Below, in pieces: positions 12,601-27,600 of a stretch of DNA of 64,000 bases. This DNA comes from Bathymodiolus brooksi (lineage: Eukaryota; Mollusca; Bivalvia; Mytilida; Modiolidae), in contig OY804580.1 of NCBI GenBank assembly GCA_963680875.1, positions 110,983,534 to 111,047,533 of the forward strand. Direction: 5' to 3'. Both the position numbers and the translations under genes were made by a program. Below the pieces are notes generated by a model. That model was not told where the DNA came from, made no database searches, and worked only from the letters and a program-made list of their open reading frames with translations. Position 1 is the stretch's first letter. Each line of letters starts with the position of its first letter.

Positions 12601-15600
12601 AAAAAGGTAAGATTTATACAGAGTTACTAAATACTCACAATTACTCTAAATACTGTCCAGGTGCTAGACACGTTAGAAAAAGGTAAGATTTATACAGAGT
12701 TACTAAATACTCCTAATTACTCTAAATACTGTCCAGGTGCTAGACACGTTAGAAAAAGGTAAGATTTATACTGAGTTACTAAATACTCACAATTACTCTA
12801 AATACTGTCCAGGTGCTAGACACGTTAGAAAAAGGTAAGATTCATACAGAGTTACTAAATACTCACAATTACTCTAAATACTGTCCAGGTGCTAGACACG
12901 TTAGAAAAAGGTAAGATTTATACTGAGTTACTAAATACTCACAATTACTCTAAATACTGTCCAGGTGCTAGACACGTTAGAAAAAGGTAAGATTTATACT
13001 GAGTTACTAAATACTCACAATTACTCTAAATACTGTCCAGGTGCTAGACACGTTAGAAAAAGGTAAGATTTATACTGAGTTACTAAATACTCACAATTAC
13101 TCTAAATACTGTCCAGGTGCTAGACACGTTAGAAAAAGGTCAGATTTATACAGAGTTACTAAATACTCACAATTACTCTAAATACTGTCCAGGTGCTAGA
13201 CACGTTAGAAAAAGGTAAGATTTATACTGAGTTACTAAATACTCACAATTACTCTAAATACTGTCCAGGTGCTAGACACGTTAGAAAAAGGTAAGATTCA
13301 TACAGAGTTACTAAATACTCACAATTACTCTAAATACTGTCCAGGTGCTAGACACGTTAGAAAAAGGTAAGATTTATACTGAGTTACTAAATACTCACAA
13401 TTACTCTAAATACTGTCCAGGTGCTAGACACATTAGAAAAAGGTAAGATTTATACAGAGTTACTAAATACTCACAATTACTCTAAATACTGTCCAGGTGC
13501 TAGACACGTTAGAAAAAGGTAAGATTTATACAGAGTTACTAAATACTCCTAATTACTCTAAATACTGTCCAGGTGCTAGACACGTTAGAAAAAGGTAAGA
13601 TTTATACTGAGTTACTAAATACTCACAATTACTCTAAATACTGTCCAGGTGCTAGACACGTTAGAAAAAGGTAAGATTCATACAGAGTTACTAAATACTC
13701 ACAATTACTCTAAATACTGTCCAGGTGCTAGACACGTTAGAAAAAGGTAAGATTTATACTGAGTTACTAAATACTCACAATTACTCTAAATACTGTCCAG
13801 GTGCTAGACACGTTAGAAAAAGGTAAGATTTATACTGAGTTACTAAATACTCACAATTACTCTAAATACTGTCCAGGTGCTAGACACGTTAGAAAAAGGT
13901 AAGATTTATACTGAGTTACTAAATACTCACAATTACTCTAAATACTGTCCAGGTGCTAGACACGTTAGAAAAAGGTCAGATTTATACAGAGTTACTAAAT
14001 ACTCACAATTACTCTAAATACTGTCCAGGTGCTAGACACGTTAGAAAAAGGTAAGATTTATACTGAGTTACTAAATACTCACAATTACTCTAAATACTGT
14101 CCAGGTGCTAGACACGTTAGAAAAAGGTAAGATTCATACAGAGTTACTAAATACTCACAATTACTCTAAATACTGTCCAGGTGCTAGACACGTTAGAAAA
14201 AGGTAAGATTTATACTGAGTTACTAAATACTCACAATTACTCTAAATACTGTCCAGGTGCTAGACACATTAGAAAAAGGTAAGATTTATACAGAGTTACT
14301 AAATACTCACAATTACTCTAAATACTGTCCAGGTGCTAGACACGTTAGAAAAAGGTAAGATTTATACAGAGTTACTAAATACTCCTAATTACTCTAAATA
14401 CTGTCCAGGTGCTAGACACGTTAGAAAAAGGTAAGATTTATGCAGAGTTACTAAATACTCACAATTACTCTAAATACTGTCCAGGTGCTAGACACGTTAG
14501 AAAAAGGTAAGATTTATACAGAGTTACTAAATACTCCTAATTACTCTAAATACTGTCCAGGTGCTAGACACGTTAGAAAAAGGTAAGATTTATACTGAGT
14601 TACTAAATACTCACAATTACTCTAAATACTGTCCAGGTGCTAGACACGTTAGAAAAAGGTAAGATTCATACAGAGTTACTAAATACTCACAATTACTCTA
14701 AATACTGTCCAGGTGCTAGACACGTTAGAAAAAGGTAAGATTTATACTGAGTTACTAAATACTCACAATTACTCTAAATACTGTCCAGGTGCTAGACACG
14801 TTAGAAAAAGGTAAGATTTATACTGAGTTACTAAATACTCACAATTACTCTAAATACTGTCCAGGTGCTAGACACGTTAGAAAAAGGTAAGATTTATACT
14901 GAGTTACTAAATACTCACAATTACTCTAAATACTGTCCAGGTGCTAGACACGTTAGAAAAAGGTCAGATTTATACAGAGTTACTAAATACTCACAATTAC
15001 TCTAAATACTGTCCAGGTGCTAGACACGTTAGAAAAAGGTAAGATTTATACTGAGTTACTAAATACTCACAATTACTCTAAATACTGTCCAGGTGCTAGA
15101 CACATTAGAAAAAGGTAAGATTTATACAGAGTTACTAAATACTCACAATTACTCTAAATACTGTCCAGGTGCTAGACACGTTAGAAAAAGGTAAGATTTA
15201 TACAGAGTTACTAAATACTCCTAATTACTCTAAATACTGTCCAGGTGCTAGACACGTTAGAAAAAGGTAAGATTTATGCAGAGTTACTAAATACTCACAA
15301 TTACTCTAAATACTGTCCAGGTGCTAGACACGTTAGAAAAAGGTCAGATTTATACAGAGTTACTAAATACTCACAATTACTCTAAATACTGTCCAGGTGC
15401 TAGACACGTTAGAAAAAGGTAAGATTTATACTGAGTTACTAAATACTCACAATTACTCTAAATACTGTCCAGGTGCTAGACACGTTAGAAAAAGGTAAGA
15501 TTTATACTGAGTTACTAAATACTCCTAATTATTCTAAATACTGTCCAGGTGCTAGACACATTAGAAAAAGGTAAGATTTATACTGAGTTACTAAATACTC

Positions 15601-18600
15601 CTAATTACTCTAAATACTGTCCAGGTGCTAGACACGTTAGAAAAAGGTAAGATTTATACTGAGTTACTAAATACTCACAATTACTCTAAATACTGTCCAG
15701 GTGCTAGACACGTTAGAAAAAGGTCAGATTTATACAGAGTTACTAAATACTCACAATTACTCTAAATACTGTCCCAAGCCAGGACCTGCATTTCCAACAT
15801 CATGTGTTCAGTGAGTTGAGATGGGAGGTGATTGTTTGTTTTGTTGATATTGGTGGAATTGTTGATCATCACTGTTTAAACTTTCTTTTCATAATAATAA
15901 TAATATAACAATTTCCCTGACACTTGTTTACAGTTAAACCTGTATTAATTTACCCCTGTCCATCCGTTCGTCCGTCCGGATATATATACATGGTTTGTCC
16001 GACTATCTCCTCCTACAGTTTTGGAGCTACAGCTTTAATATTTTGCAGGATGTTTATACACATAATGGAGGTGTGCATGTACACAGGATTTTCATTTTCA
16101 TCAAATTTTCTCAAAATGACAGGTAGTTGGACTTAGTCATTTTGTTCGTCCGTCCGGATATAGATACATGGTTTGTCTGGCTATCTCCTACAGTTTTGGA
16201 GCTACAGCTTTAATATTTTGTATGATGTTTATACACATTGGAGGTGTGCATGTCCACAGGATTTTGATGGTCAGGTGGGGGCATCATTTGTGTCTTACAG
16301 ACACTTCATTTTTAAAAAATCACTCCTAACAAAACAACTTTGTCCATAATTATCAAGTGCGGGGGCATACTTCTTTTCTAGTATTTTTAGGCCTTAGCAT
16401 TTTTCATGATTTTTGTTAACTTATAGCTTTATAATATTTGTTATCACATCTTATGAGATCTACATGTTTCAAATTATTGATCATAAATTACAATGCTATT
16501 GTTTTAATATTTATTTTTTGGGAGGGGGGAGGGGGGTGTAAATAAAGGTCATTAGAAACTTTAATTACATTAATAGAATGCCACTTGACAGTTGAAAATA
16601 TCAGTTTACAAAAATAGATCTGCTACATTTTAATAGTTTACAAATCATTTGTTGAATTCTTAATTTCGTTCTTTGAAACTATCCACGAAATCCACGAAAA
16701 TTGGTATACCACGAATAATAATGAATACACAGTATATAAATGTAATGCTTGACCATTTTCTACAAGGTGCTAATATTGAGGGAGATGCTGACCATGCTAT
16801 AAAGTGTATGAAGAAAATGATCGCTATTGCTGAAGATTTGGTTCCCAAGATGGTAGATGTTAAGGAAAAAGAATTAGGAGATTTAGTAGACAATGAAATG
16901 TCCTTGACTACAGCAGCCATTGAGGAAGCTGCTAGAAGGATAGCTGTAAGTTTATTTTTTACTTCTTAGTTGATTCCTCTCCGTTATTGTCCAGATTATT
17001 ATTGTGCTAAAAATATATTCACCTCCCTGTACCTTACAGGGTCTATTTTAGGTGCGTTCGGATATTTATTTTTTTGAGGTTGCTTTTAAGTATCAAATTT
17101 ACCATATCCTAGGTATGAATATGCCAAAAACATTACTGAGACTTGCTTGTTTATTTGGGTGATCATTTGGTACACATGCTACTAAAACTTAGATATCTAA
17201 TTTAATGCACAAGACACTCCTCTATAACAACCCTTGCCAGGTAGGCTCAAGTTGAAAGATCGGAAAGCCAAATAATTTAAAGAGTCGATGGTACACTTGC
17301 TAAACAATTTGAACTCATAAGTAATATTTTTGTTGCTGAAGACATCATTTAGCTGTGAGCAACAAACATTAACCCATCGACAGAAATTGGTTACCCATAC
17401 AAGACGTGTATAATGGTTTACATATTCCCACCTGAAGGTTACCCATTGATAGGGATTGGTACTTTGATATCCACGAGAAAGTTAGGTAGATATCCAAACT
17501 CACCCATAGGGTATACCTTACTTGTAAAGGGAGAGAATCCACTCTGTTTCCCATTGAATATTTTCAGTAAAGCAAATGATTGTTATTAAATCTGAATAAT
17601 TGTATTCATTTATTTATTAATAACTTTGATTTTATTTACCATCATTATTTAATGTTATAAGGTTAAAATTTGTTGATTTTTCAACCTTGTACTTGTAATT
17701 TTTTAGGAAATGTTGGAGAAAACAAGAGATGAAACTACAGGGGTAGAACTGAAGGTCAATGAAAGTATCCTTGACTCTTGTACTAGTCTGATGCATGTAA
17801 GTCTGCTGTTAAATTTAGCGATTTAAATGATAGCCTGTGTTCATCCATTATTGCCACAATGAACTTGATTGTGATGAGGGTAATCGTGGTCACGATCGTA
17901 TGGTAGTTGAATTTACAACTACCTATATGCAATCAGTGTCTATCACCACTAAACTTGTGAGTTCAAACCCCATTCATGGCGAGGTGTACTCGATACAACA
18001 TTATGTAATAAAGTTTGTCATTGACTTGTGTCAGGTCGGTCGTTTTTTCCATGTACTCTGGTTTTACTCCACCAATAAAACTGACCGCCACAATATAAAT
18101 GAAATATTGATGAAAGTGGCGTTAAGCACCATAAACCAACCTTAATCCAGGAGAGCTATGTAGTTATCAGAGTACAATGTAGTAAGACATCAGTTGTCTT
18201 CTGGCTAAGGAATTATCAATACATTCTCTGTGTTAGCGGTAGACATTTTTTTTAAATAGCCACTGTGGCTAATGGGTAATAATTTCTTTTAGCCACACTC
18301 AATTTCAGTTAGCCACACTAAATATAAACAAAGAGCATAAAACAGTTGAAAGTTCAAAACTTTATTATTTAATTAACTAACAATAATAATTCATATATTA
18401 TCATGATAAACAACAAACTTTGAACATTAGATAAACAGAACATTCAATATTCGTATGATTTTGTTGTTTTTTGCTGTGTGGGGTCGTTGGCATTGTCAAA
18501 AAAGGATAAAATAGATCCTTGGCGCTTGGCCATGCTTGGTATCGGGTCCGTTCACCCTGGGTTCATTCGCCCTAAAAGTGGGTCCGTTCGCCCTGATAAT

Positions 18601-21600
18601 TAAAAAGTATCTTGATGAACATAATAAATATTGTAATTGAAATTAAAGAAGTAATGATATTGAAAAGTTTTAATTAAAAAAATAAGCTTTTGTTCAAGAA
18701 ATTAAGCAGCTATTAGAAATTGTTTGAAATGAATGATTGTTGATTTCATCATTACAATTAATTGAAGTAAGCTTGGTTTGAGTAAAACAAATTTAAGCAT
18801 AAAATAATTATTTACTTTACAGCTTGTGTTCTTTGATCTCGTGTGTGTTTTGATAAACTTTTTTTATTATCGAAATACACTCTTTAGCATGTCAACGCCA
18901 TATTTAAAATTTCTAAATTTTTAAACCATCAAATATCATTAATACTTCATTTAGTTTCAATAACTTTCATATATATAATTATCAGGATGAATGGACCCAC
19001 TTTTTAGGGCGAACGGACCCAGGGCGAACGTGAATTAGTCATGCTTGACCTTCTCGTTGTCAAATAATTTACTGGTTTTAGATTCAAGCGTAGACAGAAG
19101 GACAGACAGAATAAAGCGTAATTTAGGAAACCAGTCAGTCGGTGACTAAATTCGAAACTATTTCCGGAATGGGACCCGGATAATGTTATTTCAACTGAAA
19201 AAACTACCAGAAATAATCAATTTGACCCGCTTTTTAAAATCATTTTGGATATTATACATCGATCAAATCATTGACTATAACGCGTTTTATTCGACGTTGA
19301 CTTTCTACATAATAAAAGATCGTTGTCAGATACACACTCTAAAAGTTTTTCGTTCGCCAGTGTGGCTACTGCTACACAAATTATCCTCGCCACACTACCG
19401 TTATATTCGCAAAATGCGACGTGGCGATCGTCTACCGCTAACACAGTTTCTTGACCCAATTAAATACTTAAGAAAACTGGACTATCAAACTCAATAATTT
19501 ATATATTCTGAATTTTCATTTACATTCATGGATACCAGTTTGATGGTTTGAGGGAAAATTACATTTTTGTGGATACATAAATTTGTGGTTTCCCATCTGC
19601 AAAAAAAATGTCTGTTATGATTTTTGTAGTTATTTGTAAATTATGTCATACCCCAAATATTATGTATGACATCGTAGTCAATGTGTGGTGATAAATATTC
19701 GTTAAATTCTAAATTTCATGAATTTATATAACCCATGAAATCCACAAATAATCTACGAATAATAATGAATCCACTGTATTCCTGTAAGCAGAGAATGGTT
19801 TAATAATGTATCATTGAGTTCTGATATTATAAAAATGTCAGAAATTATGCATTAATTGTACTTGGATTCAGATTCATTTGAATTGTATTTGGTACTTATA
19901 GAAATGTGACTTTATATTAAATACAGGCTATTAGGATACTTATAGAGACTTTATATTAATTACAGGCTATTAGGATACTTATAGAACGTTCCAGAGATTT
20001 ACAGAAAGAGATTGTGGCACAAGGAAGGGTAAGTACAATTTATGTATGCATGTAATGTAGACAGTATGACTGTTTCGTTTATTTTTAACTTCCTAAAACT
20101 GACCCCTTTGTGAGAAGTTTCCCTTTATATACAAGTTCAAATTATATACATTATTCATTTAAAGGGAACTGAAACTGCCCTTTATTGACAGTCATTTGAC
20201 TTTTTGACTGTATTTCTACTCTCATCTGAAAGAAACAAAATTGGAAATTTCCATCAAGATGAGAGCTTTTCATGAATAAATTACATAATTTGAATGATGA
20301 ATTTTAGACAAATGTTTGGAAAGTTAATCTTATATTTATTTTTGATATATTCACAGGGAACATCAACAGAAAAGGATTTTTATAAGAAAAATCATAGGTG
20401 GACTGAGGGACTATTGTCTGCAGCTAAAGCTGTTGGGTGGGGAGCAACGGCTTTGATGTAAGTATTAGATAGAATAGGGTGTGTGTGGTGGAGAGTAAGA
20501 TCAAGATAAGAGAAATAACAGCTTAAAGAAACTAGATACAAAGTAAGATCAAATACAAAATAAGGAAATCATTGACGATTTGAACAGAAAGTAAGAAAAA
20601 CTAGAACTGTGAGTGACCTCACTGAGTGATACCCCCCACTTGCAATACTATGATGATCAAACTTTGGAATACAGGTATATTAGCAAGTTACCTATGAAAA
20701 AAGAACAGATATGGAGTAATGTCAAGGAGACAACATCCCATCTCCAAAATAAACTAACCAAGAACATACATCTAGGGGTCGCCACAAGGTCTTCAACAAA
20801 GTGGGATTGTTTAAAACCAATACGGTTTCATCAGTATACATGAGGATTACAGCATTTCCTAACTTTTTTACAAGAGGATATAGGTCACATCAAATGTTAT
20901 TGATTCAAAATTAATTATTTATTCTTGAGTAGTGTTTATATTGCAAATATCCAGATGTGAAAAGGTCAATTAAAATCTTATTTCATTCAGGAATAGTTAC
21001 ACTTACATCACCTTCCAAATTTTTGACAGGAACCATATTCCTTCATGCACATCTGCAGGCAGTGTATTACAACTGTGTAAAGTTTCATTTAAATCCAATG
21101 AGCCGTTTAGTAGGAGTTGCGCTTACAAGCCCATCTCTCCATACAGAACATATTTCAGATTATAAGTTAAATTATCTCCCCTTCCAAATTTTGGACAGCA
21201 ACCATATTCCTTCATGCACATCTGCAGGTAGTGTATTACAACTGTGTAAAGTTTCATAAAAATCCAATAAGCTGTTTAGGAGGAGTTGTGCTTACAAGGT
21301 ACATGCCCTCCTTCTTTTCATGAAAGTACAAGTTGAATTATCTCCCCTTCCAAATTTTGGACAGCGACCATATTTCTTCATGCACATCTGCAGGTAGTTT
21401 ACTACAACTGTGTAAAGTTTCACAAAAATCCAATAAGCCGTTTAGGAGGAGTTGTGTTGCAAGGTACACGACCCCCCTTTTCGTGAAAGTATAAGTTGAA
21501 TTATCTCCCCTTCTAAATTTTAGACCGCAACGGTATTCCTTCATGCACATCTGCAGGTTGTGTACTACAACTGTGTAAAGTTTCATAAAAATTCAATAAG

Positions 21601-24600
21601 CAGTTTAGTAGGAGTTGCGCTTACAAGGTACATGCCCCCCCCCCCCCCCCCTTTTCGTTAAAGTATAAGTTGAATTATCTCCCCTTTTAAATTTTGGACA
21701 GCAACCATATTCCTTCATGCACATTTGCAGGTAGTGTACTACAAATGTGTAAAGTTTCATAAAAATCCAATAAACCGTTTAGGAGGAGTTGCGCTTACAA
21801 GGTACATGGACGGACGGACAGGGTGATTCCTATATACCCCCCCCAAACTTTGTTTGCGGGGGGTATAATAAAATAAAAGAAGGTCTTGACAGAATATATA
21901 ATTGAATAAAGGAAAAACATACCACTTTTAAATATTTAGACAGAAAATAAAATAAAAGTGAAGAAAAAAAGATCAGCACTTGACATGATCTACAGTTATT
22001 ATCAAATACATACATATTATAAATACAATCAGGGACCGTCGTGATCGTATGGTAGTTGGATTTACAACTACCTATGCAATCAATGCCTCTCACCACTAAA
22101 GTTGTTAGAATCCATCTTATGGCAAGGTGTACTCGATACAACATTATGTGATAAAGTTTGTCAGTGACTTGCGGCAGATCGGTGGTTTTCTCCGGGTACT
22201 CCGGTTTCCTTCACCACTAAAACTGACTGCCACGATATAACTGTAATATTGTTGAAAGTGACATTAAACATCATAACCCTATGAATACAATCATGACAAT
22301 GTAACTTGATATCCAAATAATCTCTGTCATCAGTTTGCTTTTGTACTTTGAAGTCATTCTAAAATAATTTATTTGCAGAAGTTCAATTTAAATCAATTCA
22401 AAGTTTTATTTAGAGTCGATACATAGTATGCATACAACACAAGCTCCAATGAGCTTCTAAAATTGACTATATAACAAAACAACACATAAAACCATGCATA
22501 CAAACATTTTATTTAATAATAATTCTTATATGATTTACATAATTAGAAATCCTATACTCTGATTGGGTATAAGCGCTTATGGAGGCGGGGTTTTGTCAGT
22601 TTATTTTTCGATAGACGATGTTCAGCGGACTCCTTTTTTCGTAATGTAAACACAATGGCGGCTTGGGTTCCCGATAATAAAAAAAGATAAAAGAAACAAT
22701 GTTTATTGTTAATAATCGACAATTATTGTTAGATATGAAATAGAAAATAAATGCCAATGAAAAAAAAAGCTTTTATTGTTGACATAAAAAAGAAATTCCG
22801 GAAAAAATACTTAAGACAACCATCTATCGACTTAGACTTTTGTAATATATCGTCATCCTGTGACGTTGTTTACAAGGGACGCTGATTGACACAAGCTGGT
22901 TACTGATTTATTTTACGATTTTGTGGGCATTTTACTTGTTTGAGTAGCTAAATGCAAAATGCCATCAAATTGGAAAATATCGGTAACTTAATTACATCAC
23001 CGTCTAGTTTAAAGTAGGAAATAAGGTTAGTTCATTTTGTTATTCATGGCCGACACACATCGATGGAATGTATGTGTGCGTACTGGTGATCCCCAAAGGT
23101 AAATTTTCAAAACAAATGAAGAAAAAAAAACTTCGTTACAGAATTATAAGGATTAAACACATTTTTTCCTGAGTTTATTGATGTATAACCTGGACCAAGT
23201 CACTCACAAACTTACATAAAAGTCCTTCGGACTTTTATTTGTTTGTGAGTGAATTGGTCCAGGTTATACATCAATAAACTCATGAAAAAATGTGTTTATT
23301 CCTATAATATACATCAGTTTATACAGATCAACACACACAAGACACAAAAGCAGATATCAACTGAACAAAAGCAAACTAAATATAAGAGGTTCATGTATTT
23401 AAACACATCTTTTAATATTTTTGTTTATTATTTGTAGGGAGGCAGCAGATAAAGTAGTGAAGGGGGAGGGGAAGTTTGAGGAGTTAATTGTGTGTTCTAA
23501 TGAGATAGCTGCTAGTACAGCACAACTAGTGGTGGCTTCAAAGGTCAAGGCTGATAGGAGGAGTAAAAAATTGACATTGTTGTCTGAGGCATCCAGAGGG
23601 GTAACTCAGAATACTGGTAAAGTCGTAGGTTCAGCGAGGGAAGGATCACAGACTATTGAAGAACAAAGTGAGATTTCTATTTTTTAGCTCATTTGACCAA
23701 GGTCATGTGAGCTTTTGCCATCACTTGGTGTTGTCCATTGCCTGTCCATTGTAAAATCTTTTCCTTTGAAACCACTGAGCCAAATTTAACAAAAGTTGGC
23801 TGGGATGGTCCTTTCAAAATTGTGTTCAGAATTTAGAAGTCGAGGTGAAAACCAGGTGAGCTACAATGTATTACAGTCTCCTGGAAGCCTCTAGGTTTTT
23901 TTAACCAATAGATGATTACATTGTTCATTGATTTATAATCCCTTTAATTTTAGTATTGATGAATTATTTTTAGGTGTTGTTAAATTCATGTTAAGTTTCA
24001 ATGAATTTCAAAAGTACTGTATATTGGATTATTTTGGTAGGATGTAAAAAGTTTTTACTTACTTTGACCTCTTGATCACAAGCTCCAAAAATCCAACTAC
24101 CAAAGATGTCCTTTGAATTTAGGATGATGAAGTACATGTCAAGACTAAATGGTTAACACAAATCATACTTACACATTTATTAACCTTTTAGAACCTGTAA
24201 ACCTCTATGTTTTGTATATTTATATATTTTTTTGTATTTCCAGGCCTTATGGATTTCTCCAAATTATCTCTGATGCAGTCCAAAAAACATGAGATGCAAT
24301 CACAGGTATGAATGTTCATATTTTATTACAGTAGTCTCCCTTTTATATGAAAAATTTGCCTCATAAGAGGGATAGCCTCTCTTTAGAAAAAGGGGGGGGA
24401 GGGAATTAGTAGTATTTTACTTACATAATGCATCTTAAATCTGTCCTGGTATGATGGATGGCCTTTGATGGGAGTGGCCTTACAAGATGGATGGCCATTT
24501 GGCTGCTATGGCCCAACAAGAGGGATGGCCCTTGGTTAGAGTGGTCTTACAAGAGGGATGGCCTTTAACTGGAGTGGCCTTATTAGAGAGGGATTGCTGT

Positions 24601-27600
24601 ATACTGTATAAATTACATATAGATTTTGAAATCTTAAGGTACACATGATAAATATGGAGTAGATTAACAAATTTGAATGACTTTAAACATGTTTTATTGA
24701 CACTTTTAGGGATGACAGGCACTGATTGCATGGTAGATGTAAATCTAACTACCATACAATCAGGACCACAACATGTTACTTTCAGTTAAATGTACTTCAA
24801 AAATCTTTGTTATTAAAGATGAAATGTGATTTCTATTTTTAGGTTAGAGTGTTGGAACTGGAGAAGGAATTAGAAACAGAGAGATACAAACTGGGAGAGT
24901 TTAGAAAGAAACATTACCAGTTAGCAGGGGCCAGTGAAGGGTGGGATGAAGATCAGGTATATTGAAATTGAAATACAGTTGATTAAGTAAACTTGTTTTC
25001 TCTTAAATTGCAAATTATAGTGGGTAATTTTTGACCAAATGTTGCATTGGAAATATGCATTAAGAGGCCTAACTTTAGATTTTCCAATATGATCTTTAAA
25101 GTTCCTGGTTACATATTTAATTTTTATTCTGAAATTTTATTTAATCAGTTTTATCTTTAATGATCCTTGTTCTTGCACATTCTTGACATGAACACAAACC
25201 TCACTTTAGTACAGTTGTCATTAATTTCATCAAATACAAGATTTTGTAAAGTTACGAAATATCGATGAACACTATTTGTTATCTTGCAGTCAATGAATTA
25301 TGTTATGTGTATGGTGACAAATAATTTATTTATTTTGAAGTTATAAAACAGATAATTACAACATAAACATGAAATAAAAACGTAGATATCAAATTTAGTG
25401 TGCAAAACACGTTTCTGGAATAACCATCATAAGTTACGCTCAAAGTCAGAAGATTGGAAAGCCAAATAATTTAAAGTTTTGGGAGCAATAAAATCGAAGG
25501 ACTTGAACAGGATAGACAAAATCGGCTAAGGTCACCTATGTCTGAGGGAAGAGAACCTTAGTTTTATTATTAATATTGACATCTGTAAAATCTTCAAATA
25601 CAATTTACTTTTGTTTAAAAAAGTATGAAAAACCATTCATCATTGGCGAGAAAATTTCTTTAGATCTGCAGATTAAAACTTTCAGATGTGAAGGCCTAAG
25701 GATATATATGATCCAACCCCTAGTGGTCAAATGTTTATTTCAATTTACAAATGAGTAATTGGCAACACGAAATGTATTTTTTATTTGTTGAATCTTGAAA
25801 TGTTGAAATGATTTGTGGATTATTTTAACCAATCACTGATCACTGCAGGGAGATGAGAGTGACACTGAATCACCAAGACAGCCAGTGAGTCACTGCACTG
25901 TTTTAATGTTATATGAATATTCATGGCTGTTCAAACGTTTCTGTTACTGATTTGTTTTCAATAGAATATGATTTATGAAAAATATTGGTCAAAGATTCTA
26001 TAATTTATTGTGTATGGTTCTCACATTTTTTGCAAAGAGGATTGTTTAACTAGCATGAATGAGTGTTATACTTGAGAAATCAAAAAGTTGTCAGCCAATG
26101 CAAATGCAGAATTTATATTGAAACAAAAATTGTACGTCTGATCGAAAATAAGACTGCCTTCCTATAAATGTGTAGGTTTTATTTTCTCTATAATTTTACC
26201 TCACACATTCCAGTATCATTTAGAATTTTTTAATTTGGGGTGCCATATAAAAGGAGTGGCCTTTGGTGGCATGAGCATTATAAGAGGTGTAGCCTTTGTT
26301 GGGAGTGGCCTTAATAGGGGGGTACTATTGTATTACATACTTCAAGATATTAGAAAATATTTAATAATGTACCCCGGTAGTAAATATGACAAATTAGACT
26401 TACTTTTGAAATTTTGTGAGCGAAAAGTAAAACTTTTTTTAAAGCGATTTGGATATTTTTAGAACTTTATCTTGGAAGATTGTGAAAAGAACTAGCCATG
26501 AATATGATAGTAAGACACCCAACTACTAACCAAGCCTATCTTTTACTGATAATCACCAAGTTATTGTTGTGCTTACATATAGACTACATACTTAATAGTT
26601 ATAGACAAAAGTTAACTTACAATAAAAGATTTCTTCTAAGTTAGATAACTTGTATTTTTATTTGTTATTACATTTTTAAGACTATTTAAAGAAAATACAA
26701 ATTCACAGCCTTTTAAAACAGTCTTTTTTTTTATGTAAAGATAAATTACTGTAAATATTTAAATAATTTCATGTCTTGATCAAGATTACTATTAATTTTT
26801 ATGTTTTGTTGACTAGAAAGCATTTTGCCAAAATGTCATGACTTTATGCAATAATGAATATTTAACTGATGAGACTGTCAATATCTAGTATTTGCATTGT
26901 TTTTACCCAGAGTACCTTGCTTGTAATTGTCAATGATTTACATGTAAATGTCATAAACCAAATGTTCGTTGAAAATAAATGTGTTGACTGAACTCCTAAA
27001 ATTGTATGTTTTTACATATATAAGTTTAGAGAAATAATCGTTTTTAGTTCACCTGGACCAAAGGTCCATGTGAACTATTGCCATCACTTGGCGTCCGTCG
27101 TCTGTCGTCTGTAAACTTTTCACATTTCAAGCTTCTTCTCCGAAACCACTTGGCCGATTGGAACCGAACTTAGCAGGAATGTTCCTTGGATGGTCCTCTA
27201 CAAAGTTACTGTTTTTCCGTTCCAGTCGGATATTCAATATGGCTGCCAGGGCCAATAATATGCTCTGATTGGCTGAAATTTCAAAGATCTTCTTCTCCGA
27301 AACTAATGAACTGACTGAACCCAAACTGTAAAGGAATGATCATTGGAATGTCCTTTACCAAGTTACTGTTTTTTATGCCGATCGGAAATCCAAGATGGCC
27401 GCCATCGCAGGACATAGATTAACATTGGACCCTATGGGAAAATGTTCAAATGCCTTCTTCTCAGAAACTACAAATATGATTAAAGCCAAACTGTACATGA
27501 ATGTTCATTGGATGGTCCTCTACAATCTTAAGGTTTTTTGTTCCGATATGAAATTCAAAATGGCGGCTACGGCAGGACTTAGTTTAACATTGGACCCTAT

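Noticed and set aside
5691..15772. CRISPR array
   Set aside because: The units are contiguous 76-bp repeats without unique spacers, in an animal intron.
16660..16920. Minus-strand frame opposite HIP1 exon g
   Set aside because: It is the antisense shadow of a clearly conserved HIP1 exon.
19268..19497. Genes in both directions at 19.2-19.5 kb
   Set aside because: The two frames overlap on opposite strands inside a transposon-like element; at most one is a captured exon fragment.
22650..22700. Start of a small gene (ATGGCGGCTTGGGTTCCC)
   Set aside because: The frame closes after about eleven codons, with no convincing donor or downstream exon; left as a possible captured fragment.
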